The translations under genes and the position numbers were made by a program. Shown in pieces: positions 50,271 through 61,555 of a stretch of 64,000 nt of DNA; within the stretch, counting starts at the first letter, position 1; each line of letters begins with the position of its first letter. The notes under the pieces are model-generated. The model was not told the origin of the DNA, searched no databases, and saw nothing but the letters and a program-made list of their open reading frames with translations. Location of the stretch: NCBI GenBank assembly GCA_020152595.1, contig JAIGNY010004296.1:62001-126000 (forward strand). The letters are read 5' to 3'. Source of the DNA: Chiridota heheva. Taxonomy: Eukaryota > Echinodermata > Holothuroidea > Apodida > Chiridotidae.

Positions 50271-50416
50271 TTAGCTCAAAATCCCGTAAAAGGATTTTGA
50301 GCTTAAGCGACTTTATTTACACATTGGGAGAAATCCCAAACGGAATATCAATCTCAATTAGCATATGTGCCAGTCGGTATTAAGCTCAACATCCCTTTGA
50401 AGGAATTTGAGCTTAA
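50271..50416. repeat. Two hairpins ~110 bp apart
   Basis: TTAGCTCAAAATCC / GGATTTTGAGCTTAA at 50271-50306 and TTAAGCTCAACATCC / GGAATTTGAGCTTAA at 50380-50416. Each is followed by GCGA. Function unknown. Confidence 0.75.
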
Positions 50417-50686
50417 AGCGATGACTAACTCAAGAGCCAGGTTCTCGCCCGGACATTTATATTTTGCAACATGTAGCTAACAAGACTGTTAATAATAAAA
50501 TTATTGTTTTTGCCTTTACTAAAGGCTAATGAATATCGTGATTAAAACGGGCGGCGTACAATTTATTTCAAAACAATACTGATTGGCTTATCAATGTAAG
50601 TGCACACTGTACCATTGTGTTTCGACCAATAAAAACTCAGGAATTAAATTGTATTTAACTCGCATGTTAGACACGACAACTGGCAT

Positions 50687-51027
50687 TTAACCCTTACTCT
50701 ACCACGCGGCGATATTATCGCCGTTTGGGGTGCCCCATCTTAGACTCCACCTCCCAAGCGCGTTTTCAAAAAAGTGCTGGTAGAATAAAGGTTAATCAAC
50801 CCGCGACAAGTGTGCCAACTCAAAAATATATGTAAGCATGTTCACGCGGTGGACGGCCCTCTTGGTCACTGAAGCGGAACGAGCACGACTCGGCTGCAGA
50901 AGACGGAGACCCTTCAATAACCCGCTTGCGCTTAGCCCTTACTCTACCACGCGGTGATGTTATCTCTTTGACCCCGCCTCCCAAGCCCGTTTTTTAAAGA
51001 AAAAAAGTGCCGGTAGAGTAAGGCTTA
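50687..51027. mobile_element. TTAA-ended MITE pair, opposite orientation to the 21.2 kb array
   Basis: 50687-50795 is intact, with ends TTAACCCTTACTCTACCA and TGGTAGAATAAAGGTTAA and the palindromic core GGCGATATTATCGCC. 50932-51027 is shorter, with ends TTAGCCC and AAGGCTTAA. The spacer (TGAAGCGGAACGAGC) is the reverse complement of the 21.3-21.7 kb spacers, so the whole ~245 bp unit moved or amplified together. Confidence 0.88.
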
Positions 51028-51059
51028 ATGACTGGATATATAAGAGCTCCTCATCAACT

Positions 51060-52005
51060 AGAGGTGATATCTACCTACTGTGGTGTAGCGGTTATCATAC
51101 CTGTCTACAAACCACGAGGCCCCGGGTTCAATTCTGGGGTGGGTAGACACGCCAGTGCACCACAACTGGTTATCAAAGGCCGTGGACATTGACTTGGTTG
51201 CCGATGTTATGTCTGTCCGTACGTCGTACCTGTGTTCTCGTCCGGGTCGTATTAAGCGTTTCGTGATAGCATTTGTACTATCATAACCGAATACGCAGGC
51301 GACGACCCTGTCATTGTAATTGTGTGTTCAACTCTCTCTAGAGGTGATCTACTGTGGTGTAACGGTTTAGACAACGCCAGCATTGGCGTACCTCATTGGT
51401 ATGATTTTTAACCCGTGACAGTATCTACAGACCACGAGGCTAGATTGCCGGAAATGGGTTCAAGCCTGGGTTGGGTGTAAGATGGCCCGTGCCCCCTTTG
51501 GCTACGCCAGTGAACGCCAGTGTACCACAACTGGTTATCAAAGGCCGTGGACATTGACTTGGTTGTCGATGTTATGTCTGTCCGTAAGTCGTACCTGTGT
51601 TCTCGTCCGGGTCGTATTAAGCGTTTCGTGATAGCATCGTTACTATCATAATCGGATACGCAGGCGACAACCCCGTCATTGTAATTGTGTGTTCACTCGT
51701 CGTCGGCCTAGAAGTGATCATCTACCTACTGTGATGTAGTGGTTATCATACCTGTCTACAGACCACGAGGCCCTGGGTTCAAACCTGTGTTGGTAGACAC
51801 GCCAGTGTACCACAACTGGTTATCAAAGGCCGTGGACATTGACTTGGTTGTCGATGTTATGTCTGCCCGGACGTCGTACCTGTGTTCTCGTCCGGGTCGT
51901 ATTAAGCGTTTCGTGATAGCATTGTTACTATCATAACCGGATACGCAGGCGACGATCCCGTCATTGTAATTGTGTGTTCACTCGTCGTCGTCGTAGAGGT
52001 GATGC
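51060..52005 (+). mobile_element. Tandem trimer of a tRNA-headed SINE (family S3)
   Basis: Copy 1 (51071): CTACCTA...TGGGTAG can pair as a 7 bp acceptor-like stem around GGTGTAGCGGTTATCATAC (A box) and CGGGTTCAATTCTGG (B box), resembling tRNA-Val/Asp. Copies 2 and 3 begin near 51349 and 51722. The body is shared: CACAACTGGTTATCAAAGG, CCGTGGACATTGACTTGG, CGTATTAAGCGTTTCGTG. Copy 2 has about 90 extra bases. Visibly more GC-rich than the surroundings. Confidence 0.8.
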
Positions 52006-52690
52006 AGTTTGATTTGTTGATCGTGCACGGCGTCAAAAACAATCCGCTGCTTGCAAAACAAGCTTGTTATTGTTTAGTAGTTTAGCATATTTAAAAAAAA
52101 TGTTCTGAAACTTGTCTGCTTGTCAGGAAACGGAAACCCTGTAGCGGCAACATTATAACGAAAATGCTTTAAATTCTATTAGAAAGCGTTACAGCAACGA
52201 AATTCATCAAAATCGGAGACATAGGCCATTTTACAGCATTTTTAAGTCTCATGCATTAACTTGCATATTTTATACAAATTTTGTGATGTATTACAGGGAA
52301 ACCTCTGTATTTCTCTTGTTAAATCTTTTATTCTAAATGTCTATCATAATCTGATAAATCTTTAAAGTGGCGTAGCAAATTCTGACTAAACGTTTTAAAG
52401 TGTTTCCAATGCCTTCCCCCCAATAACATTTTAGTAGCAATAGACCTTCGCAGTCAGTGATTAAGATCTAGGGGGAAAAATTAAAGAATTTTGAGCTTTC
52501 TGCCACATATCACACATTTTGCATGAATAAAAAACTTCAAAAACTGATCTGCTCAGAGTTGATACTTTTTCAACCAATATATAAATTGCTGCATCTCCAT
52601 AGACCTTTAAGTAGGCTATAATTTAATTTGTAATCCACATTTGTTCCTTAATTTAAAATTCCTCATCAGAAAATCCAAACGATTTTTGTT
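52006..52690. other. Unassigned sequence
   Basis: No recognisable gene or repeat. Confidence 0.5.
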
Positions 52691-52699
52691 TAAAGTTTG

Positions 52700-52830
52700 A
52701 CCTGTGACATGACTTGCCGGAAAGTGACTTGTGACTTGACATGCTAGCAAATAACTTGTGACTTGACTTGACTCGAGACCGACTGACTTGTGACTTGACT
52801 TGACTTGCAAAAAATAAGACTTGGGTACAA
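52700..52830. repeat. TGACTTGTGACTTGACTTGAC array, right copy
   Basis: Same motif and orientation as 49203-49345, with a degenerate CTCGAGACCGA block. The pair brackets about 3.4 kb. Confidence 0.8.
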
Positions 52831-52970
52831 CTCTGTCAAGATTTGGCTTGTTTTCTAAGCGAGCGTAATTCATAGTCCATGAGCCAGGGCCCAATTTGGC
52901 AAAGTGGTACCAAAATGTCTATACCAGACGAAATATGATGAAGAAAATGAAAAAAAAATCTGAAATTACC

Positions 52971-54545
52971 GAAAATGCTTTCTATACATCGATATCGTGT
53001 ACCTTTCTTGTAGTATGCCTAATTTGATGATTTCCAAGATGGCCGCCAAAATGGTCACTACTGAAAACAGGTAAATATATTTTTGAAAATAAACTGGAAA
53101 TATCGCCTTTCAAATATACTTTGACCTATTCATGTATATTTTTTAATTCACAGACAATTTTCAATTCAAGTGGTTAGGAGTTACCTTGACCGGGAAACAT
53201 GAAAATTCAAGATAGCCTCCAAAATGGTGGCCATTTTGTTAGTTTCTTTTAAAAACATACTTGATTTTGTTAAAGAAAAGAGCCATTTATTTTTAAACAA
53301 CTACATTTAAAGTCCGGTAGCATGACATGGAAGCCGCTATTTTGTGATATTTCCCATGATCCTTTGCTATCCTAACATTAAAGCCTTATGCAATGTTACA
53401 TTTAATGTAATGTTACATGTTACATGTTACATACGTCTGGGAAAAATATCTTTGCTAGGGGAAACATAAAACTCATGAAAATACCTTCATTACTGTCGTG
53501 GTTACAATTTTTCCACTCCCATTTGGTATGTTCACCACGCCATTTTCGAAATATTGTAAAAAATAGACAATAGAGCTAGGCTTTTAGACGCGAAACGGCC
53601 ATTTTTAAAAATTCAAATATTTTTCAACACAATAATTTTTAATATTTTAAGTACATTGATTAGAAACTATATCATTTTATTGCAACATCTGAACAATATG
53701 GCTGCATGACTTCAATATTCTCGTGTGTAATAATTGTTCCTATTAATACGCATGCTTCCGGACTGATTTATTAATTTAAGAACATTGGAATGTACAAAAT
53801 TAAATATTGAAATAATGAAAATACATGGGGCTTGCTACAAGGCAAGTTCCTATGATATGAGCAGATGAGCGATGGTCAAAGTCATCTTTATCTTGTTGGT
53901 ATTTTTGATGTCAGGCCAAGTTGCCAAAGGATAGGTTTAGTTGTAAAGCATGGGAAAGAGCAAGATATATACAGTAGTCAATGGACCAGCTCACAAATTT
54001 AGCAAATCAATTGCACAAAGAGTATACATTTTACTAAAATGCTTTCTGGACATCGATATCGAGCAGCTTTTTATAGTAATTTGATGATTTTCAAGATGGC
54101 TGTCAAAATGTTCACCAAAACAGTTTTTCTTTCATGAAACTTACCTGGAAAATTTATATTTAAAACATATGTTTGTTCGTTGATGTATATTTTTAAATTC
54201 AAAGACAAATTTAAACTCAGGAGGAGTTCCTTTGATCACGAAACGTCTTGTAGATCCAAGATGGCTGCCAACTAGCCGTCAAGATGGTGGCCATTTTGTT
54301 GAATATTTTATCAAAATATTATGAAATTGAGCAAGTTATTTGTGCAGAAGTGTATCCATCAACTTAAGGAGATTGAAAACAGAGATATTGAACTACTTGA
54401 AACAACAGTTTAATTGTTATAGGCCTAAAAGGCCTGTTTCCTATCAGCGATGATCACAGCTACTCCATCTTGTTGGTGTTTTTGATATCACCCCAAAGAA
54501 AAGTTTTATATGTAAAGCATGGGAAAGAGAACGAAATAAACAGGA
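52971..54545. repeat. Long tandem duplication (~1.06 kb offset)
   Basis: 52971 onward and 54035 onward share AAAATGCTTTCT...CATCGATATCG, ATTTGATGATTT, CAAGATGGC, AAGATGGTGGCCATTTTGTT and TAAAGCATGGGAAAGAG. The second copy lacks about 480 bp of the middle. Each copy has two or three CAAGATGGC/ATGGTGGCCAT motifs. Confidence 0.85.
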
Positions 54546-55980
54546 CAAGATGATCGTACTGCTGGGATGAAGTATAAGACAACAGGCTGACAGGTGAAAC
54601 TGTAGATCTCTCATGCGAAACCTGTACCACGGAACCACGTCCAAGAGGCTAGCTACAAACCCGGATAGCCGGAAAAATCTTGGCACTTTTTCCCCTACCA
54701 CCCCGATTCAATGTTGACACGCGCTTTGCAAGAACAGTTTTGGTATTAATTCTGCAACATTGGACAGGTGTATGAGGGGAGGAGAAAAGTGCCAAGTACT
54801 TTTGTCCAGGATTGTCTGAGTTTTTTTATCTGTAAGTGTTGAACAATTTTTGCTCATAATTTTTGAAGGTAATGGTTTATGAAGAGACACTTTTGTATAT
54901 TTTTTTGTTTATGATATCAAAATTAATTGACGTTAAAAGGAAGAAGGAATTGCTATTGGTAAATATGAAACATTGAAGAAATATGTAGCTCCTGTTGAAT
55001 GTCGGAAGCGGAGCATAATATCCTCCAGAAAAAAAAGAAACAGGAGAAAGGATTGTTTTTGTAAATCACATGTTTAATTTAGAACACTGACATAAATGAT
55101 ACGAGAGATGATATCAAAAACATGTCGAAGGAACTTTTTCATACCTCTTTAACGCAACTTTCAATATATCCCCTTAATTGTGTGAGCTTCAAACGATGCT
55201 ACGCAAAAATATTAAAAGAATATCAATATCTCATCCTATTATTTTCGACGGAGCATCGTCAATAGTTAAAGCTATACGTTGAAAAGTCATTTAAAGCTGT
55301 ATGCAAGTGTCCCTCTATAAACAATCTGTTATGTACAGCTACCCACATATTTCTGTTTGCAAATTAAAGTCATGCCTAAAATGTTTCATCCTTAAAAATT
55401 ACGTAATGCTCCTGACCTGCACCAATGTATTACGAATGCGCTCTACATTCATGTATTCAGTGGTGAGATGTAAATGCTATTGCATTTGGGAAAATCATAA
55501 AAAATCAGCTTACGGGTTCAGGTACGATATTCTGCCAAATCTTCCACCCCTCCACCCCCCCCCCTCCCCCCTCCCCGCCGCCCATTTTGTTTCACTTTAG
55601 GAAATAACATGTGCATGCAAATTACTTTAATATTCAAGCCCTTCCTTTCCTTCTCATGCTCCCTCACATGTACACACACAACCCCGTTCCTCGTTCTGTA
55701 TTGTAAAGTAAATTATAAATGAAAATAAATTAAAAATTAAGACGAATAATAAATTATAAATTACAAATGATTCAAGCGACTTACTTCGCTTACTGCTTTT
55801 CATTCCCTCACATTTTTATTTTATTCATGGGCCATGGTTGTAGAGAAAGTTTTATGGACTACACATTATATCGTTCGTCACGGGCTTTTTTTTTTTTAAA
55901 TGTAGGATAATTTAATCCATTTTGTGTACATCATGCGTATTTTTGTTATTGATATTTAATGATGGGGGTTAAAATGTTGT
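54546..55980. other. Unassigned sequence
   Basis: No gene recognised. A C-run (CCACCCCCCCCCCTCCCCC) lies at 55546-55570. Confidence 0.5.
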
Positions 55981-55984
55981 ACAG

Positions 55985-56515
55985 CCGATCGATACATCAT
56001 TTCTGTACATAATACGTGTTTAATAATAGGGTGGTCAAAGTGTGATGATATAACAATGGGGTAAAATTATCTGTGATAATGTTCACATGGCAAATCGATA
56101 TTAATAGTATGAGAAAAAAATCATAATCCATGTTTGTTTATTCAATATTGGATCAATATAGATCCTTTGTTTAAATGTCCTTGTATTTGACAAAAAAACC
56201 GATCGATACATCATTTCTATACATAAGGCATGTTTAATAATAGGGTGGTCAAAGTGTGATGATATTATAATAGGGTAAATTATCTGTGAAGATGTTTGCG
56301 TGGCCAAAAATAGACTAATCGATGCATCATTTTTGTAAATAATGCGTCTTTGATAATAGGTTGGTCAAAGTTTGATGATATAATAATGGGGAAAATTATC
56401 TGTGAAGATGTTTGCGTGGCAAATCGATATCAATAGTATGAGAAAAAAACATTCATAATCCATGTTTGTTTATTCAATATTTGATCAATATAGATCCTTT
56501 GTTTAAATGTCCTTG
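55985..56515. repeat. Tandem repeats with periods ~117 and ~215 bp
   Basis: Units start at 55986, 56201 and 56318 with GATCGATACATCATTTCT and AATAGGGTGGTCAAAGTG; the AGTATGAGAAAAAAA to TTAAATGTCCTTG block occurs at 56105-56185 and 56437-56514. Confidence 0.85.
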
Positions 56516-57690
56516 ATGTCCCTAACCATGGATAAGGCATGAAAGACGAATATTAGATAATGGCATTGTTTCATTACATACGTAACATAATTATGTCATT
56601 TTGAATCCATCTGATTGGTCACTTAATAGTGGTGTAATGACCATTTTATGGCAAGAGTATTAAATGTCATTCAAGACTGAACATTTAAAGCGGGGCTGAA
56701 GATTTAGTTTTATCATTCATAACATTCGTCCGCCACACTAACAACTACAACGTGTTGTTATATATTGAGTTATAACGTGTTAACATTTCGTGTTATACTT
56801 ACTGTGGTGTATTACTACATCGTGTGCATACTGCGTGTTTTGATTACCATGACTCACTATAAGGAGAGAGGCCAATCGTCGTTTAGAAAAACAGCAGGGG
56901 TGGTGGAATATGAGCCTGATCCTAAAGTACGGGGTTGCGTCATTCATTAGTGTCTTGCTCAAATAAATCTGCCACTGTAATTACTTTGGGATTTGAATTG
57001 GTAAGTGTGTTTCAGGTTTATTTTTTTAAGTTGATGGCTGGCAATAAGATGTGAATTGATAGATTGGTTTATGAATTGCTTGAAATTATCCCAGGATGAT
57101 TGTATAGAATGTACACGCCAAGAGTCACAAGGAAGAAAACACACCTTGCTTACCCTTGATACGCTAGGTTTGCCTGATGTTAGACAGGGGTAGCGACTGT
57201 ATTTTCGTCAACCTCGCATAGGCAATATAACTCGGGCGAAATCGGGTTTAAGTAGTGCTTTGGCACGGCGCAAGGTTCGTCGACGTTCCGTCGTCATGGC
57301 GGTTCTCTCCGGACAGTCCTAGACTGGTCGATGTTCACATACAACATAATACACGTCTACATTTCATAACGTCATAGATACTTTTTTCCCATTCTCAAGG
57401 CAATGACGTCATTATCGCGTGTACGCAATGAAGTCCCTCGCTTTTTAACCCATTTCCCTTGTTTTTTACCACTTTTTCTCTTCAAATTATCCTCTCAAAA
57501 AAGGATGGTTGAGAAAAAAGAGCGCTCAAGGAATTTCAAAAGTGAAGTACACATAAAAACGAAAAATGCCTTCTCAAATTTGACGCCCTAAATAAAGTCA
57601 TTGGATTTCAAAAATGCGTTTTCAAAAAGTGCATGCTCAAATGTAATGTTTGTGAAAAGAAGTTAAGGGGGCGCGGTTTGGAATCAAGTC
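56516..57690. other. Unassigned sequence
   Basis: 56600-56660 (GATTGGTCACTTAATAGTGG, AATGACCATTTTATGGCAA) is related to the duplication at 58.46-59.04 kb. Otherwise no gene or repeat recognised. Confidence 0.45.
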
Positions 57691-57699
57691 CCACCCCCT

Positions 57700-58040
57700 T
57701 TTAAAGCGCAGTTCTGTCCTGTCATTCCCTGTTAGACGCCATTTTTTCCGTTAAAAACGTAGTTTTGTCCGATTATTTCCACAATGAAGTTTTTCGCATT
57801 AAAGCACAGTTCTGTCCTGTCATTCTCCCGTTGACGCCATTTTGTCCAATTATTCCCACAATGAAGCTCCCGTAGACCCCCGTTTTTCGCATTAAAGCAC
57901 AGTTCTGTCCTGTCATTCCCCCGTTGACGCCATTTTTGCCCTTTGTCCGATTATTCCCACGATGAAGCCCCCATTAGACCCCGTATTTCGCATTAAAGTG
58001 CAGTTTTGTCCTGTCATTCTCCGTTAGACGCCAGCTTTGT
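57700..58040. repeat. Four copies of a ~97 bp unit
   Basis: Units near 57706, 57803, 57896 and 57997 contain CAGTTCTGTCCTGTCATTC, GTTGACGCCATTTT and GTCCGATTATTCCCACAATG. Confidence 0.88.
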
Positions 58041-58084
58041 CCTCTCAAATGAAAAACAGTTGAGCAAAAAACTGCCTCAAATGA

Positions 58085-58200
58085 CAGTGTTTCAGAAAAA
58101 TTGTTTCTCAAGGAGTGTTTCAGAAAATTGTTTCTCAAATGATGAGTTTCAGAAAAATTGTTTCTCAAATGAGGAGTTTCAGAAAAAAAATGTCTTCTGA
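58085..58200. repeat. ~30 bp GTTTCAGAAAAATTGTTTCTC repeats
   Basis: Three to four imperfect units of TTTCAGAAAAATTG with TTTCTCAAATGANGAG. Looser CTCAAATC/TTTTCAAAA phrases extend to about 58390. Confidence 0.8.
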
Positions 58201-58461
58201 AATCATTCACGTTTTCAAAATATTGTCGCTAAGATTTTGCTTCCTGTGGAAAGTTAATAAGATTTGAAAATAAAATTTCGTTCTCAAATCGTACACGTTT
58301 AAAAAACATCGTCGCTTAAATCACACCATTTAAAAAAAAAACGCCGCTCAAATCTTATTTATTTTCAAAACGTTGGTCTCAATATGGAGATACTATTCCC
58401 AAATAGTAGGCTCTATGGTCTCAAACATGACAAGTTTCCTGTTTCTTGATTGTCAAGTACA

Positions 58462-59035
58462 ATGTCTTCTCGAATGACGTGACTCGGTAAATTGTGACGA
58501 TATTATCCCGATATTATCAAAAATCGTGATATGGTGATTTATCTATATTGTCGTATTTTAACAGTTTAAACTCTTTGACAAATCTAAGCTTCTAATCAAC
58601 AGACTATCAGGGTGTATTGTTTTGAAATGGGTGACCATTTTTTGACCAATCAGATTGGTCAATTATTAGTGGTGTGATGACCATATATGGCAACAGCATT
58701 GAATAGAAAAAATATGGGCTTGGGACGATGGTGAAGAAGTCATCGTAGTACTATGTTTTCTCGAATGATGTGACTTGGTAAATTGTGACGATATTATTTG
58801 GATATTATTGATAATCGTGACATGGCAACTATCTATATTATTTTACAGTTTAAACTCTTTGACAAATCTAAGCTTCTAATCAAAAGACTATCAGGGTGTA
58901 TTGTTTTGAAATGGGTGACCATTTTTATCCAATCAGATTGGTCAATTAATAGTGGTGTGATGACCATATATGGCAACAGTATTGAATGGAAAAAAATGGG
59001 CTGGGACGATAATGAAGAAGTCATCGTTCCCGTCC
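58462..59035. repeat. Two tandem copies of a ~295 bp unit
   Basis: Starts near 58465 and 58758: TTCTCGAATGAYGTGACT, GGTAAATTGTGACGATATTAT, CTAAGCTTCTAATCAA, ACTATCAGGGTGTATTG, GTGTGATGACCATATATGGC. High identity. Confidence 0.9.
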
Positions 59036-59441
59036 ACTACTCTCACCGCATCCAGAGAAGACGGTCCCGGTAAAGTTCGCACCAGAGGCATCACCAAGGA
59101 ATATCGACTGATCTATACAAAACGCGTCATTCAGCCCTTCCGTACGGGTATTAAACCCTTCATCCCACAAGTCCCCTTACATGAAACGGACAGGTTCGTC
59201 TACGACAATCAGGTGATTCAATTAGACCACACTGCTGAATGCCAACATGCGTAACTCAAGATCCGATGAAACCCTAATGAGGGCAGAAGGAGGGAAAAGA
59301 GCTACCATGGCTTGCCTCCTGCGGTATCCTGCGTTGGTTGGGGCAGGTACTTTTACCCTACAATCACCTGACACACCCAGTCAGGAAAAGCTATACACCT
59401 CGTTAAAAGGACTCTGCAAAACAATCGAGACTATCTTGTGA
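59036..59441 (+). other. Unassigned region with two short adjacent ORFs
   Basis: The ORF ending at 59254 holds VRTRGITKEYRLIYTKRV and PFIPQVPLHETDRFVYDN; a second (59247-59441) holds LVGAGTFTLQSPDTPSQEK and ends TIETIL. Composition looks less AT-biased than the flanks and codon-like, but I recognise no family, and the last residues recur in the following array. It may be part of an unknown element. Confidence 0.25.
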
Positions 59442-60200
59442 TGGCAATCCGATGACCAAGAGAGAAAAGCTCAGGGGCCGCTATACAGATCCCGACCAAT
59501 CTGAAGTTAGCATTAAGTATATGCAAATGAATAAAAATCTCAGAGGTCACTATACAGACCCTGATCAATCTGATGACCAAGAGGGAAAATCTCAGGGCCG
59601 CTATACAGGTAGTGGCCAATCAGAAGCCAGCAAAGGATTCTATGGAACAGTCGAGAATATCTTGTGACGCAATCCGATGACCTAGAAAATCTCAGGGGCC
59701 GCTATACAGGTAGTGACCAATCAGAAGTTCCGTCGTCAAGAATATCTTGTGACGCCATTTGATGACCCAGATGGAAAATCTCAGGGGCAGTTATACAGGT
59801 AGTGGCCAATCAGAAGCTCTGTCGTCAAGAATATTTTGTGACGGCAATCCGATGACCAAGAGGGAACAATCTCAGGGGCTGATTACAGGTAGTGATTAGG
59901 AAAATCTCAGTGGCCGCTATACAGGTAGTGATTGGCTGGAAAATCTCAGGGGCTGCTATACAGGTAGTGATTGGCTGGAAAATCTCAAAGGTCACTTTAC
60001 AGATCCGACCAATCCGATGACCCGGAGGGAAAAGCTCAGGTGCCTCTATACAGACCCCGACCAATCCGAAGTTAGCATTAAGTATATGCAAATGAATACA
60101 AATCTCAGAGGTCAATATACAGACCCCGACCAATCCGATGACCAAGAGGGAAAAGCTCAGGTGCCGCTATACAGATCCGGACAGTCCGGGTCTGTATAGT
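59430..60200. repeat. Irregular array with CCGCTATACAGG units
   Basis: Repeated phrases: AATATCTTGTGACG, CAATCCGATGACC, AAAATCTCAGGGGCCGC, TATACAGGTAGTGRCCAATC. Two larger blocks share AGTTAGCATTAAGTATATGC. The array ends in a 16 bp-stem hairpin at 60167-60199 (CTATACAGATCCGGAC, loop A, GTCCGGGTCTGTATAG). Confidence 0.8.
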
Positions 60201-61305
60201 GATCCCTTACTACTAAGACCTATTTTGCATAGATGATAATGAAAATGTAGCAGAAAATACTTGAGTCCAGCAGGCAGACATTAAATCGTTGGTTGCAACA
60301 TAATTTTGGTATATCCCGGGCAGCCAGACGTATGTTTGTCGATCCCTGTTGTTATGGAAACACTTTCTGACAAAATTTTAGTTTCTGAGAGGTTGGGTCA
60401 AGAGGCCACAAAGGATGGTCAAAGATTGAGTTTAACAACTGCATGGTTTTGATCTGTTTGTGGAAATCACTTTTCCATCAAACCTCCTTTTAAGTTCACC
60501 AATTTGTGAATCATGTAAATCAGTGAGAATATATCGTGAGAACATTTTTTTTTTTTTTTGCTTTTTACTTTGTAACAGACCCCGGGCCTCAAATTTTGTC
60601 GGCCTCTCTGATGGTGTACATTTGCCCCCAACGAAACAAGGTTGCCAATCTCTTTCCCCAGTGGCAATAAACGGCGCCGCCACTGGTTTTTGGAAAAGTG
60701 TAATGATAGTGCCTCTGATAAGAGCACTAGGCAACCGCCTAGCGCAGGACATCGGGAATTTTGGAATGTGAAAATCGGAAGGAAAAAGAGTTGCATCTGC
60801 CATTCATTTTTTCTTTTTCTTTTGCAAATTACGCCATTTGAATAAAAGATAATCATGAAGTTTGAGTTAATATATTTTTACATTTTAATGAGGTGTATTG
60901 ACTTGTAAGAGATATGGCAATAATGGAAGAGAGAGATTAGTGTGAAGTTGAATCACAAATTAATGTACAGTCTCGTCGATTAAAAAACGTATAATACTCC
61001 TCTCCTTTTTCTTCCAACTGCTAGCAGATCTTTGTTTGCATATCCGAAGAAAGTGATGTGTTTTCAGTGGTTTTGTGTAATTGTTTTATTAGAGAGAGAG
61101 AACAGTTTAAGGACAAAAAACTAACTGGAATATAGGCCATGTTAGATGGTAGAGGTCCTGTCGATTTAGGTGTCAGGCAAAAAAATCGTATCAAAAATCG
61201 CCCAACTTTTGCCCTCTAATACCTTACCATTAATTGCCGGAATCCATCTAGATCTTTGGCCCTCATGACTAGGCGTTACATATTCATTATTTCCTAACAT
61301 GTTAA
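60201..61305. other. Unassigned sequence
   Basis: A T-run at 60546-60560 lies just left of a less AT-rich stretch with several short ORFs, none recognised. Nothing else identified. Confidence 0.45.
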
Positions 61306-61309
61306 GTAG

Positions 61310-61555
61310 ATTATTACAAAGCGCAACGGACTTTATCACAAAGTGCGACAGCTCGGGTTATTACAAATTGCGACAGAAATCATTACAAATTGCGACAGCT
61401 TTTTTCATTACAAAGTGCGACAAGGTTTATTAAAAAATTGCGACATGTATTACAAATTATTACAAACTGTGACAAGGTTTATTACAAATTATAACAAATT
61501 GTGACAGGTGTTACAAAGTGCCAGATTATTACAAATTGCGACAGAACACCCGGTT
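61310..61555. repeat. ATTACAAATTGCGACAG short repeats
   Basis: About a dozen units of variable spacing: ATTACAAAGCGCAACGG, ATTACAAATTGCGACAGCTT, TATTACAAATTGTGACAGG. Ends GCGACAGAACACCCGG. Confidence 0.9.

Noticed and set aside
51071-51146. Functional tRNA gene
   Set aside because: Although an acceptor-like stem and A/B boxes are present, the anticodon arm does not form properly and the unit continues into a repeated SINE body.
60432-60856. Overlapping ORFs up to 129 codons on both strands
   Set aside because: No domain, and several competing frames; kept only as unassigned sequence.
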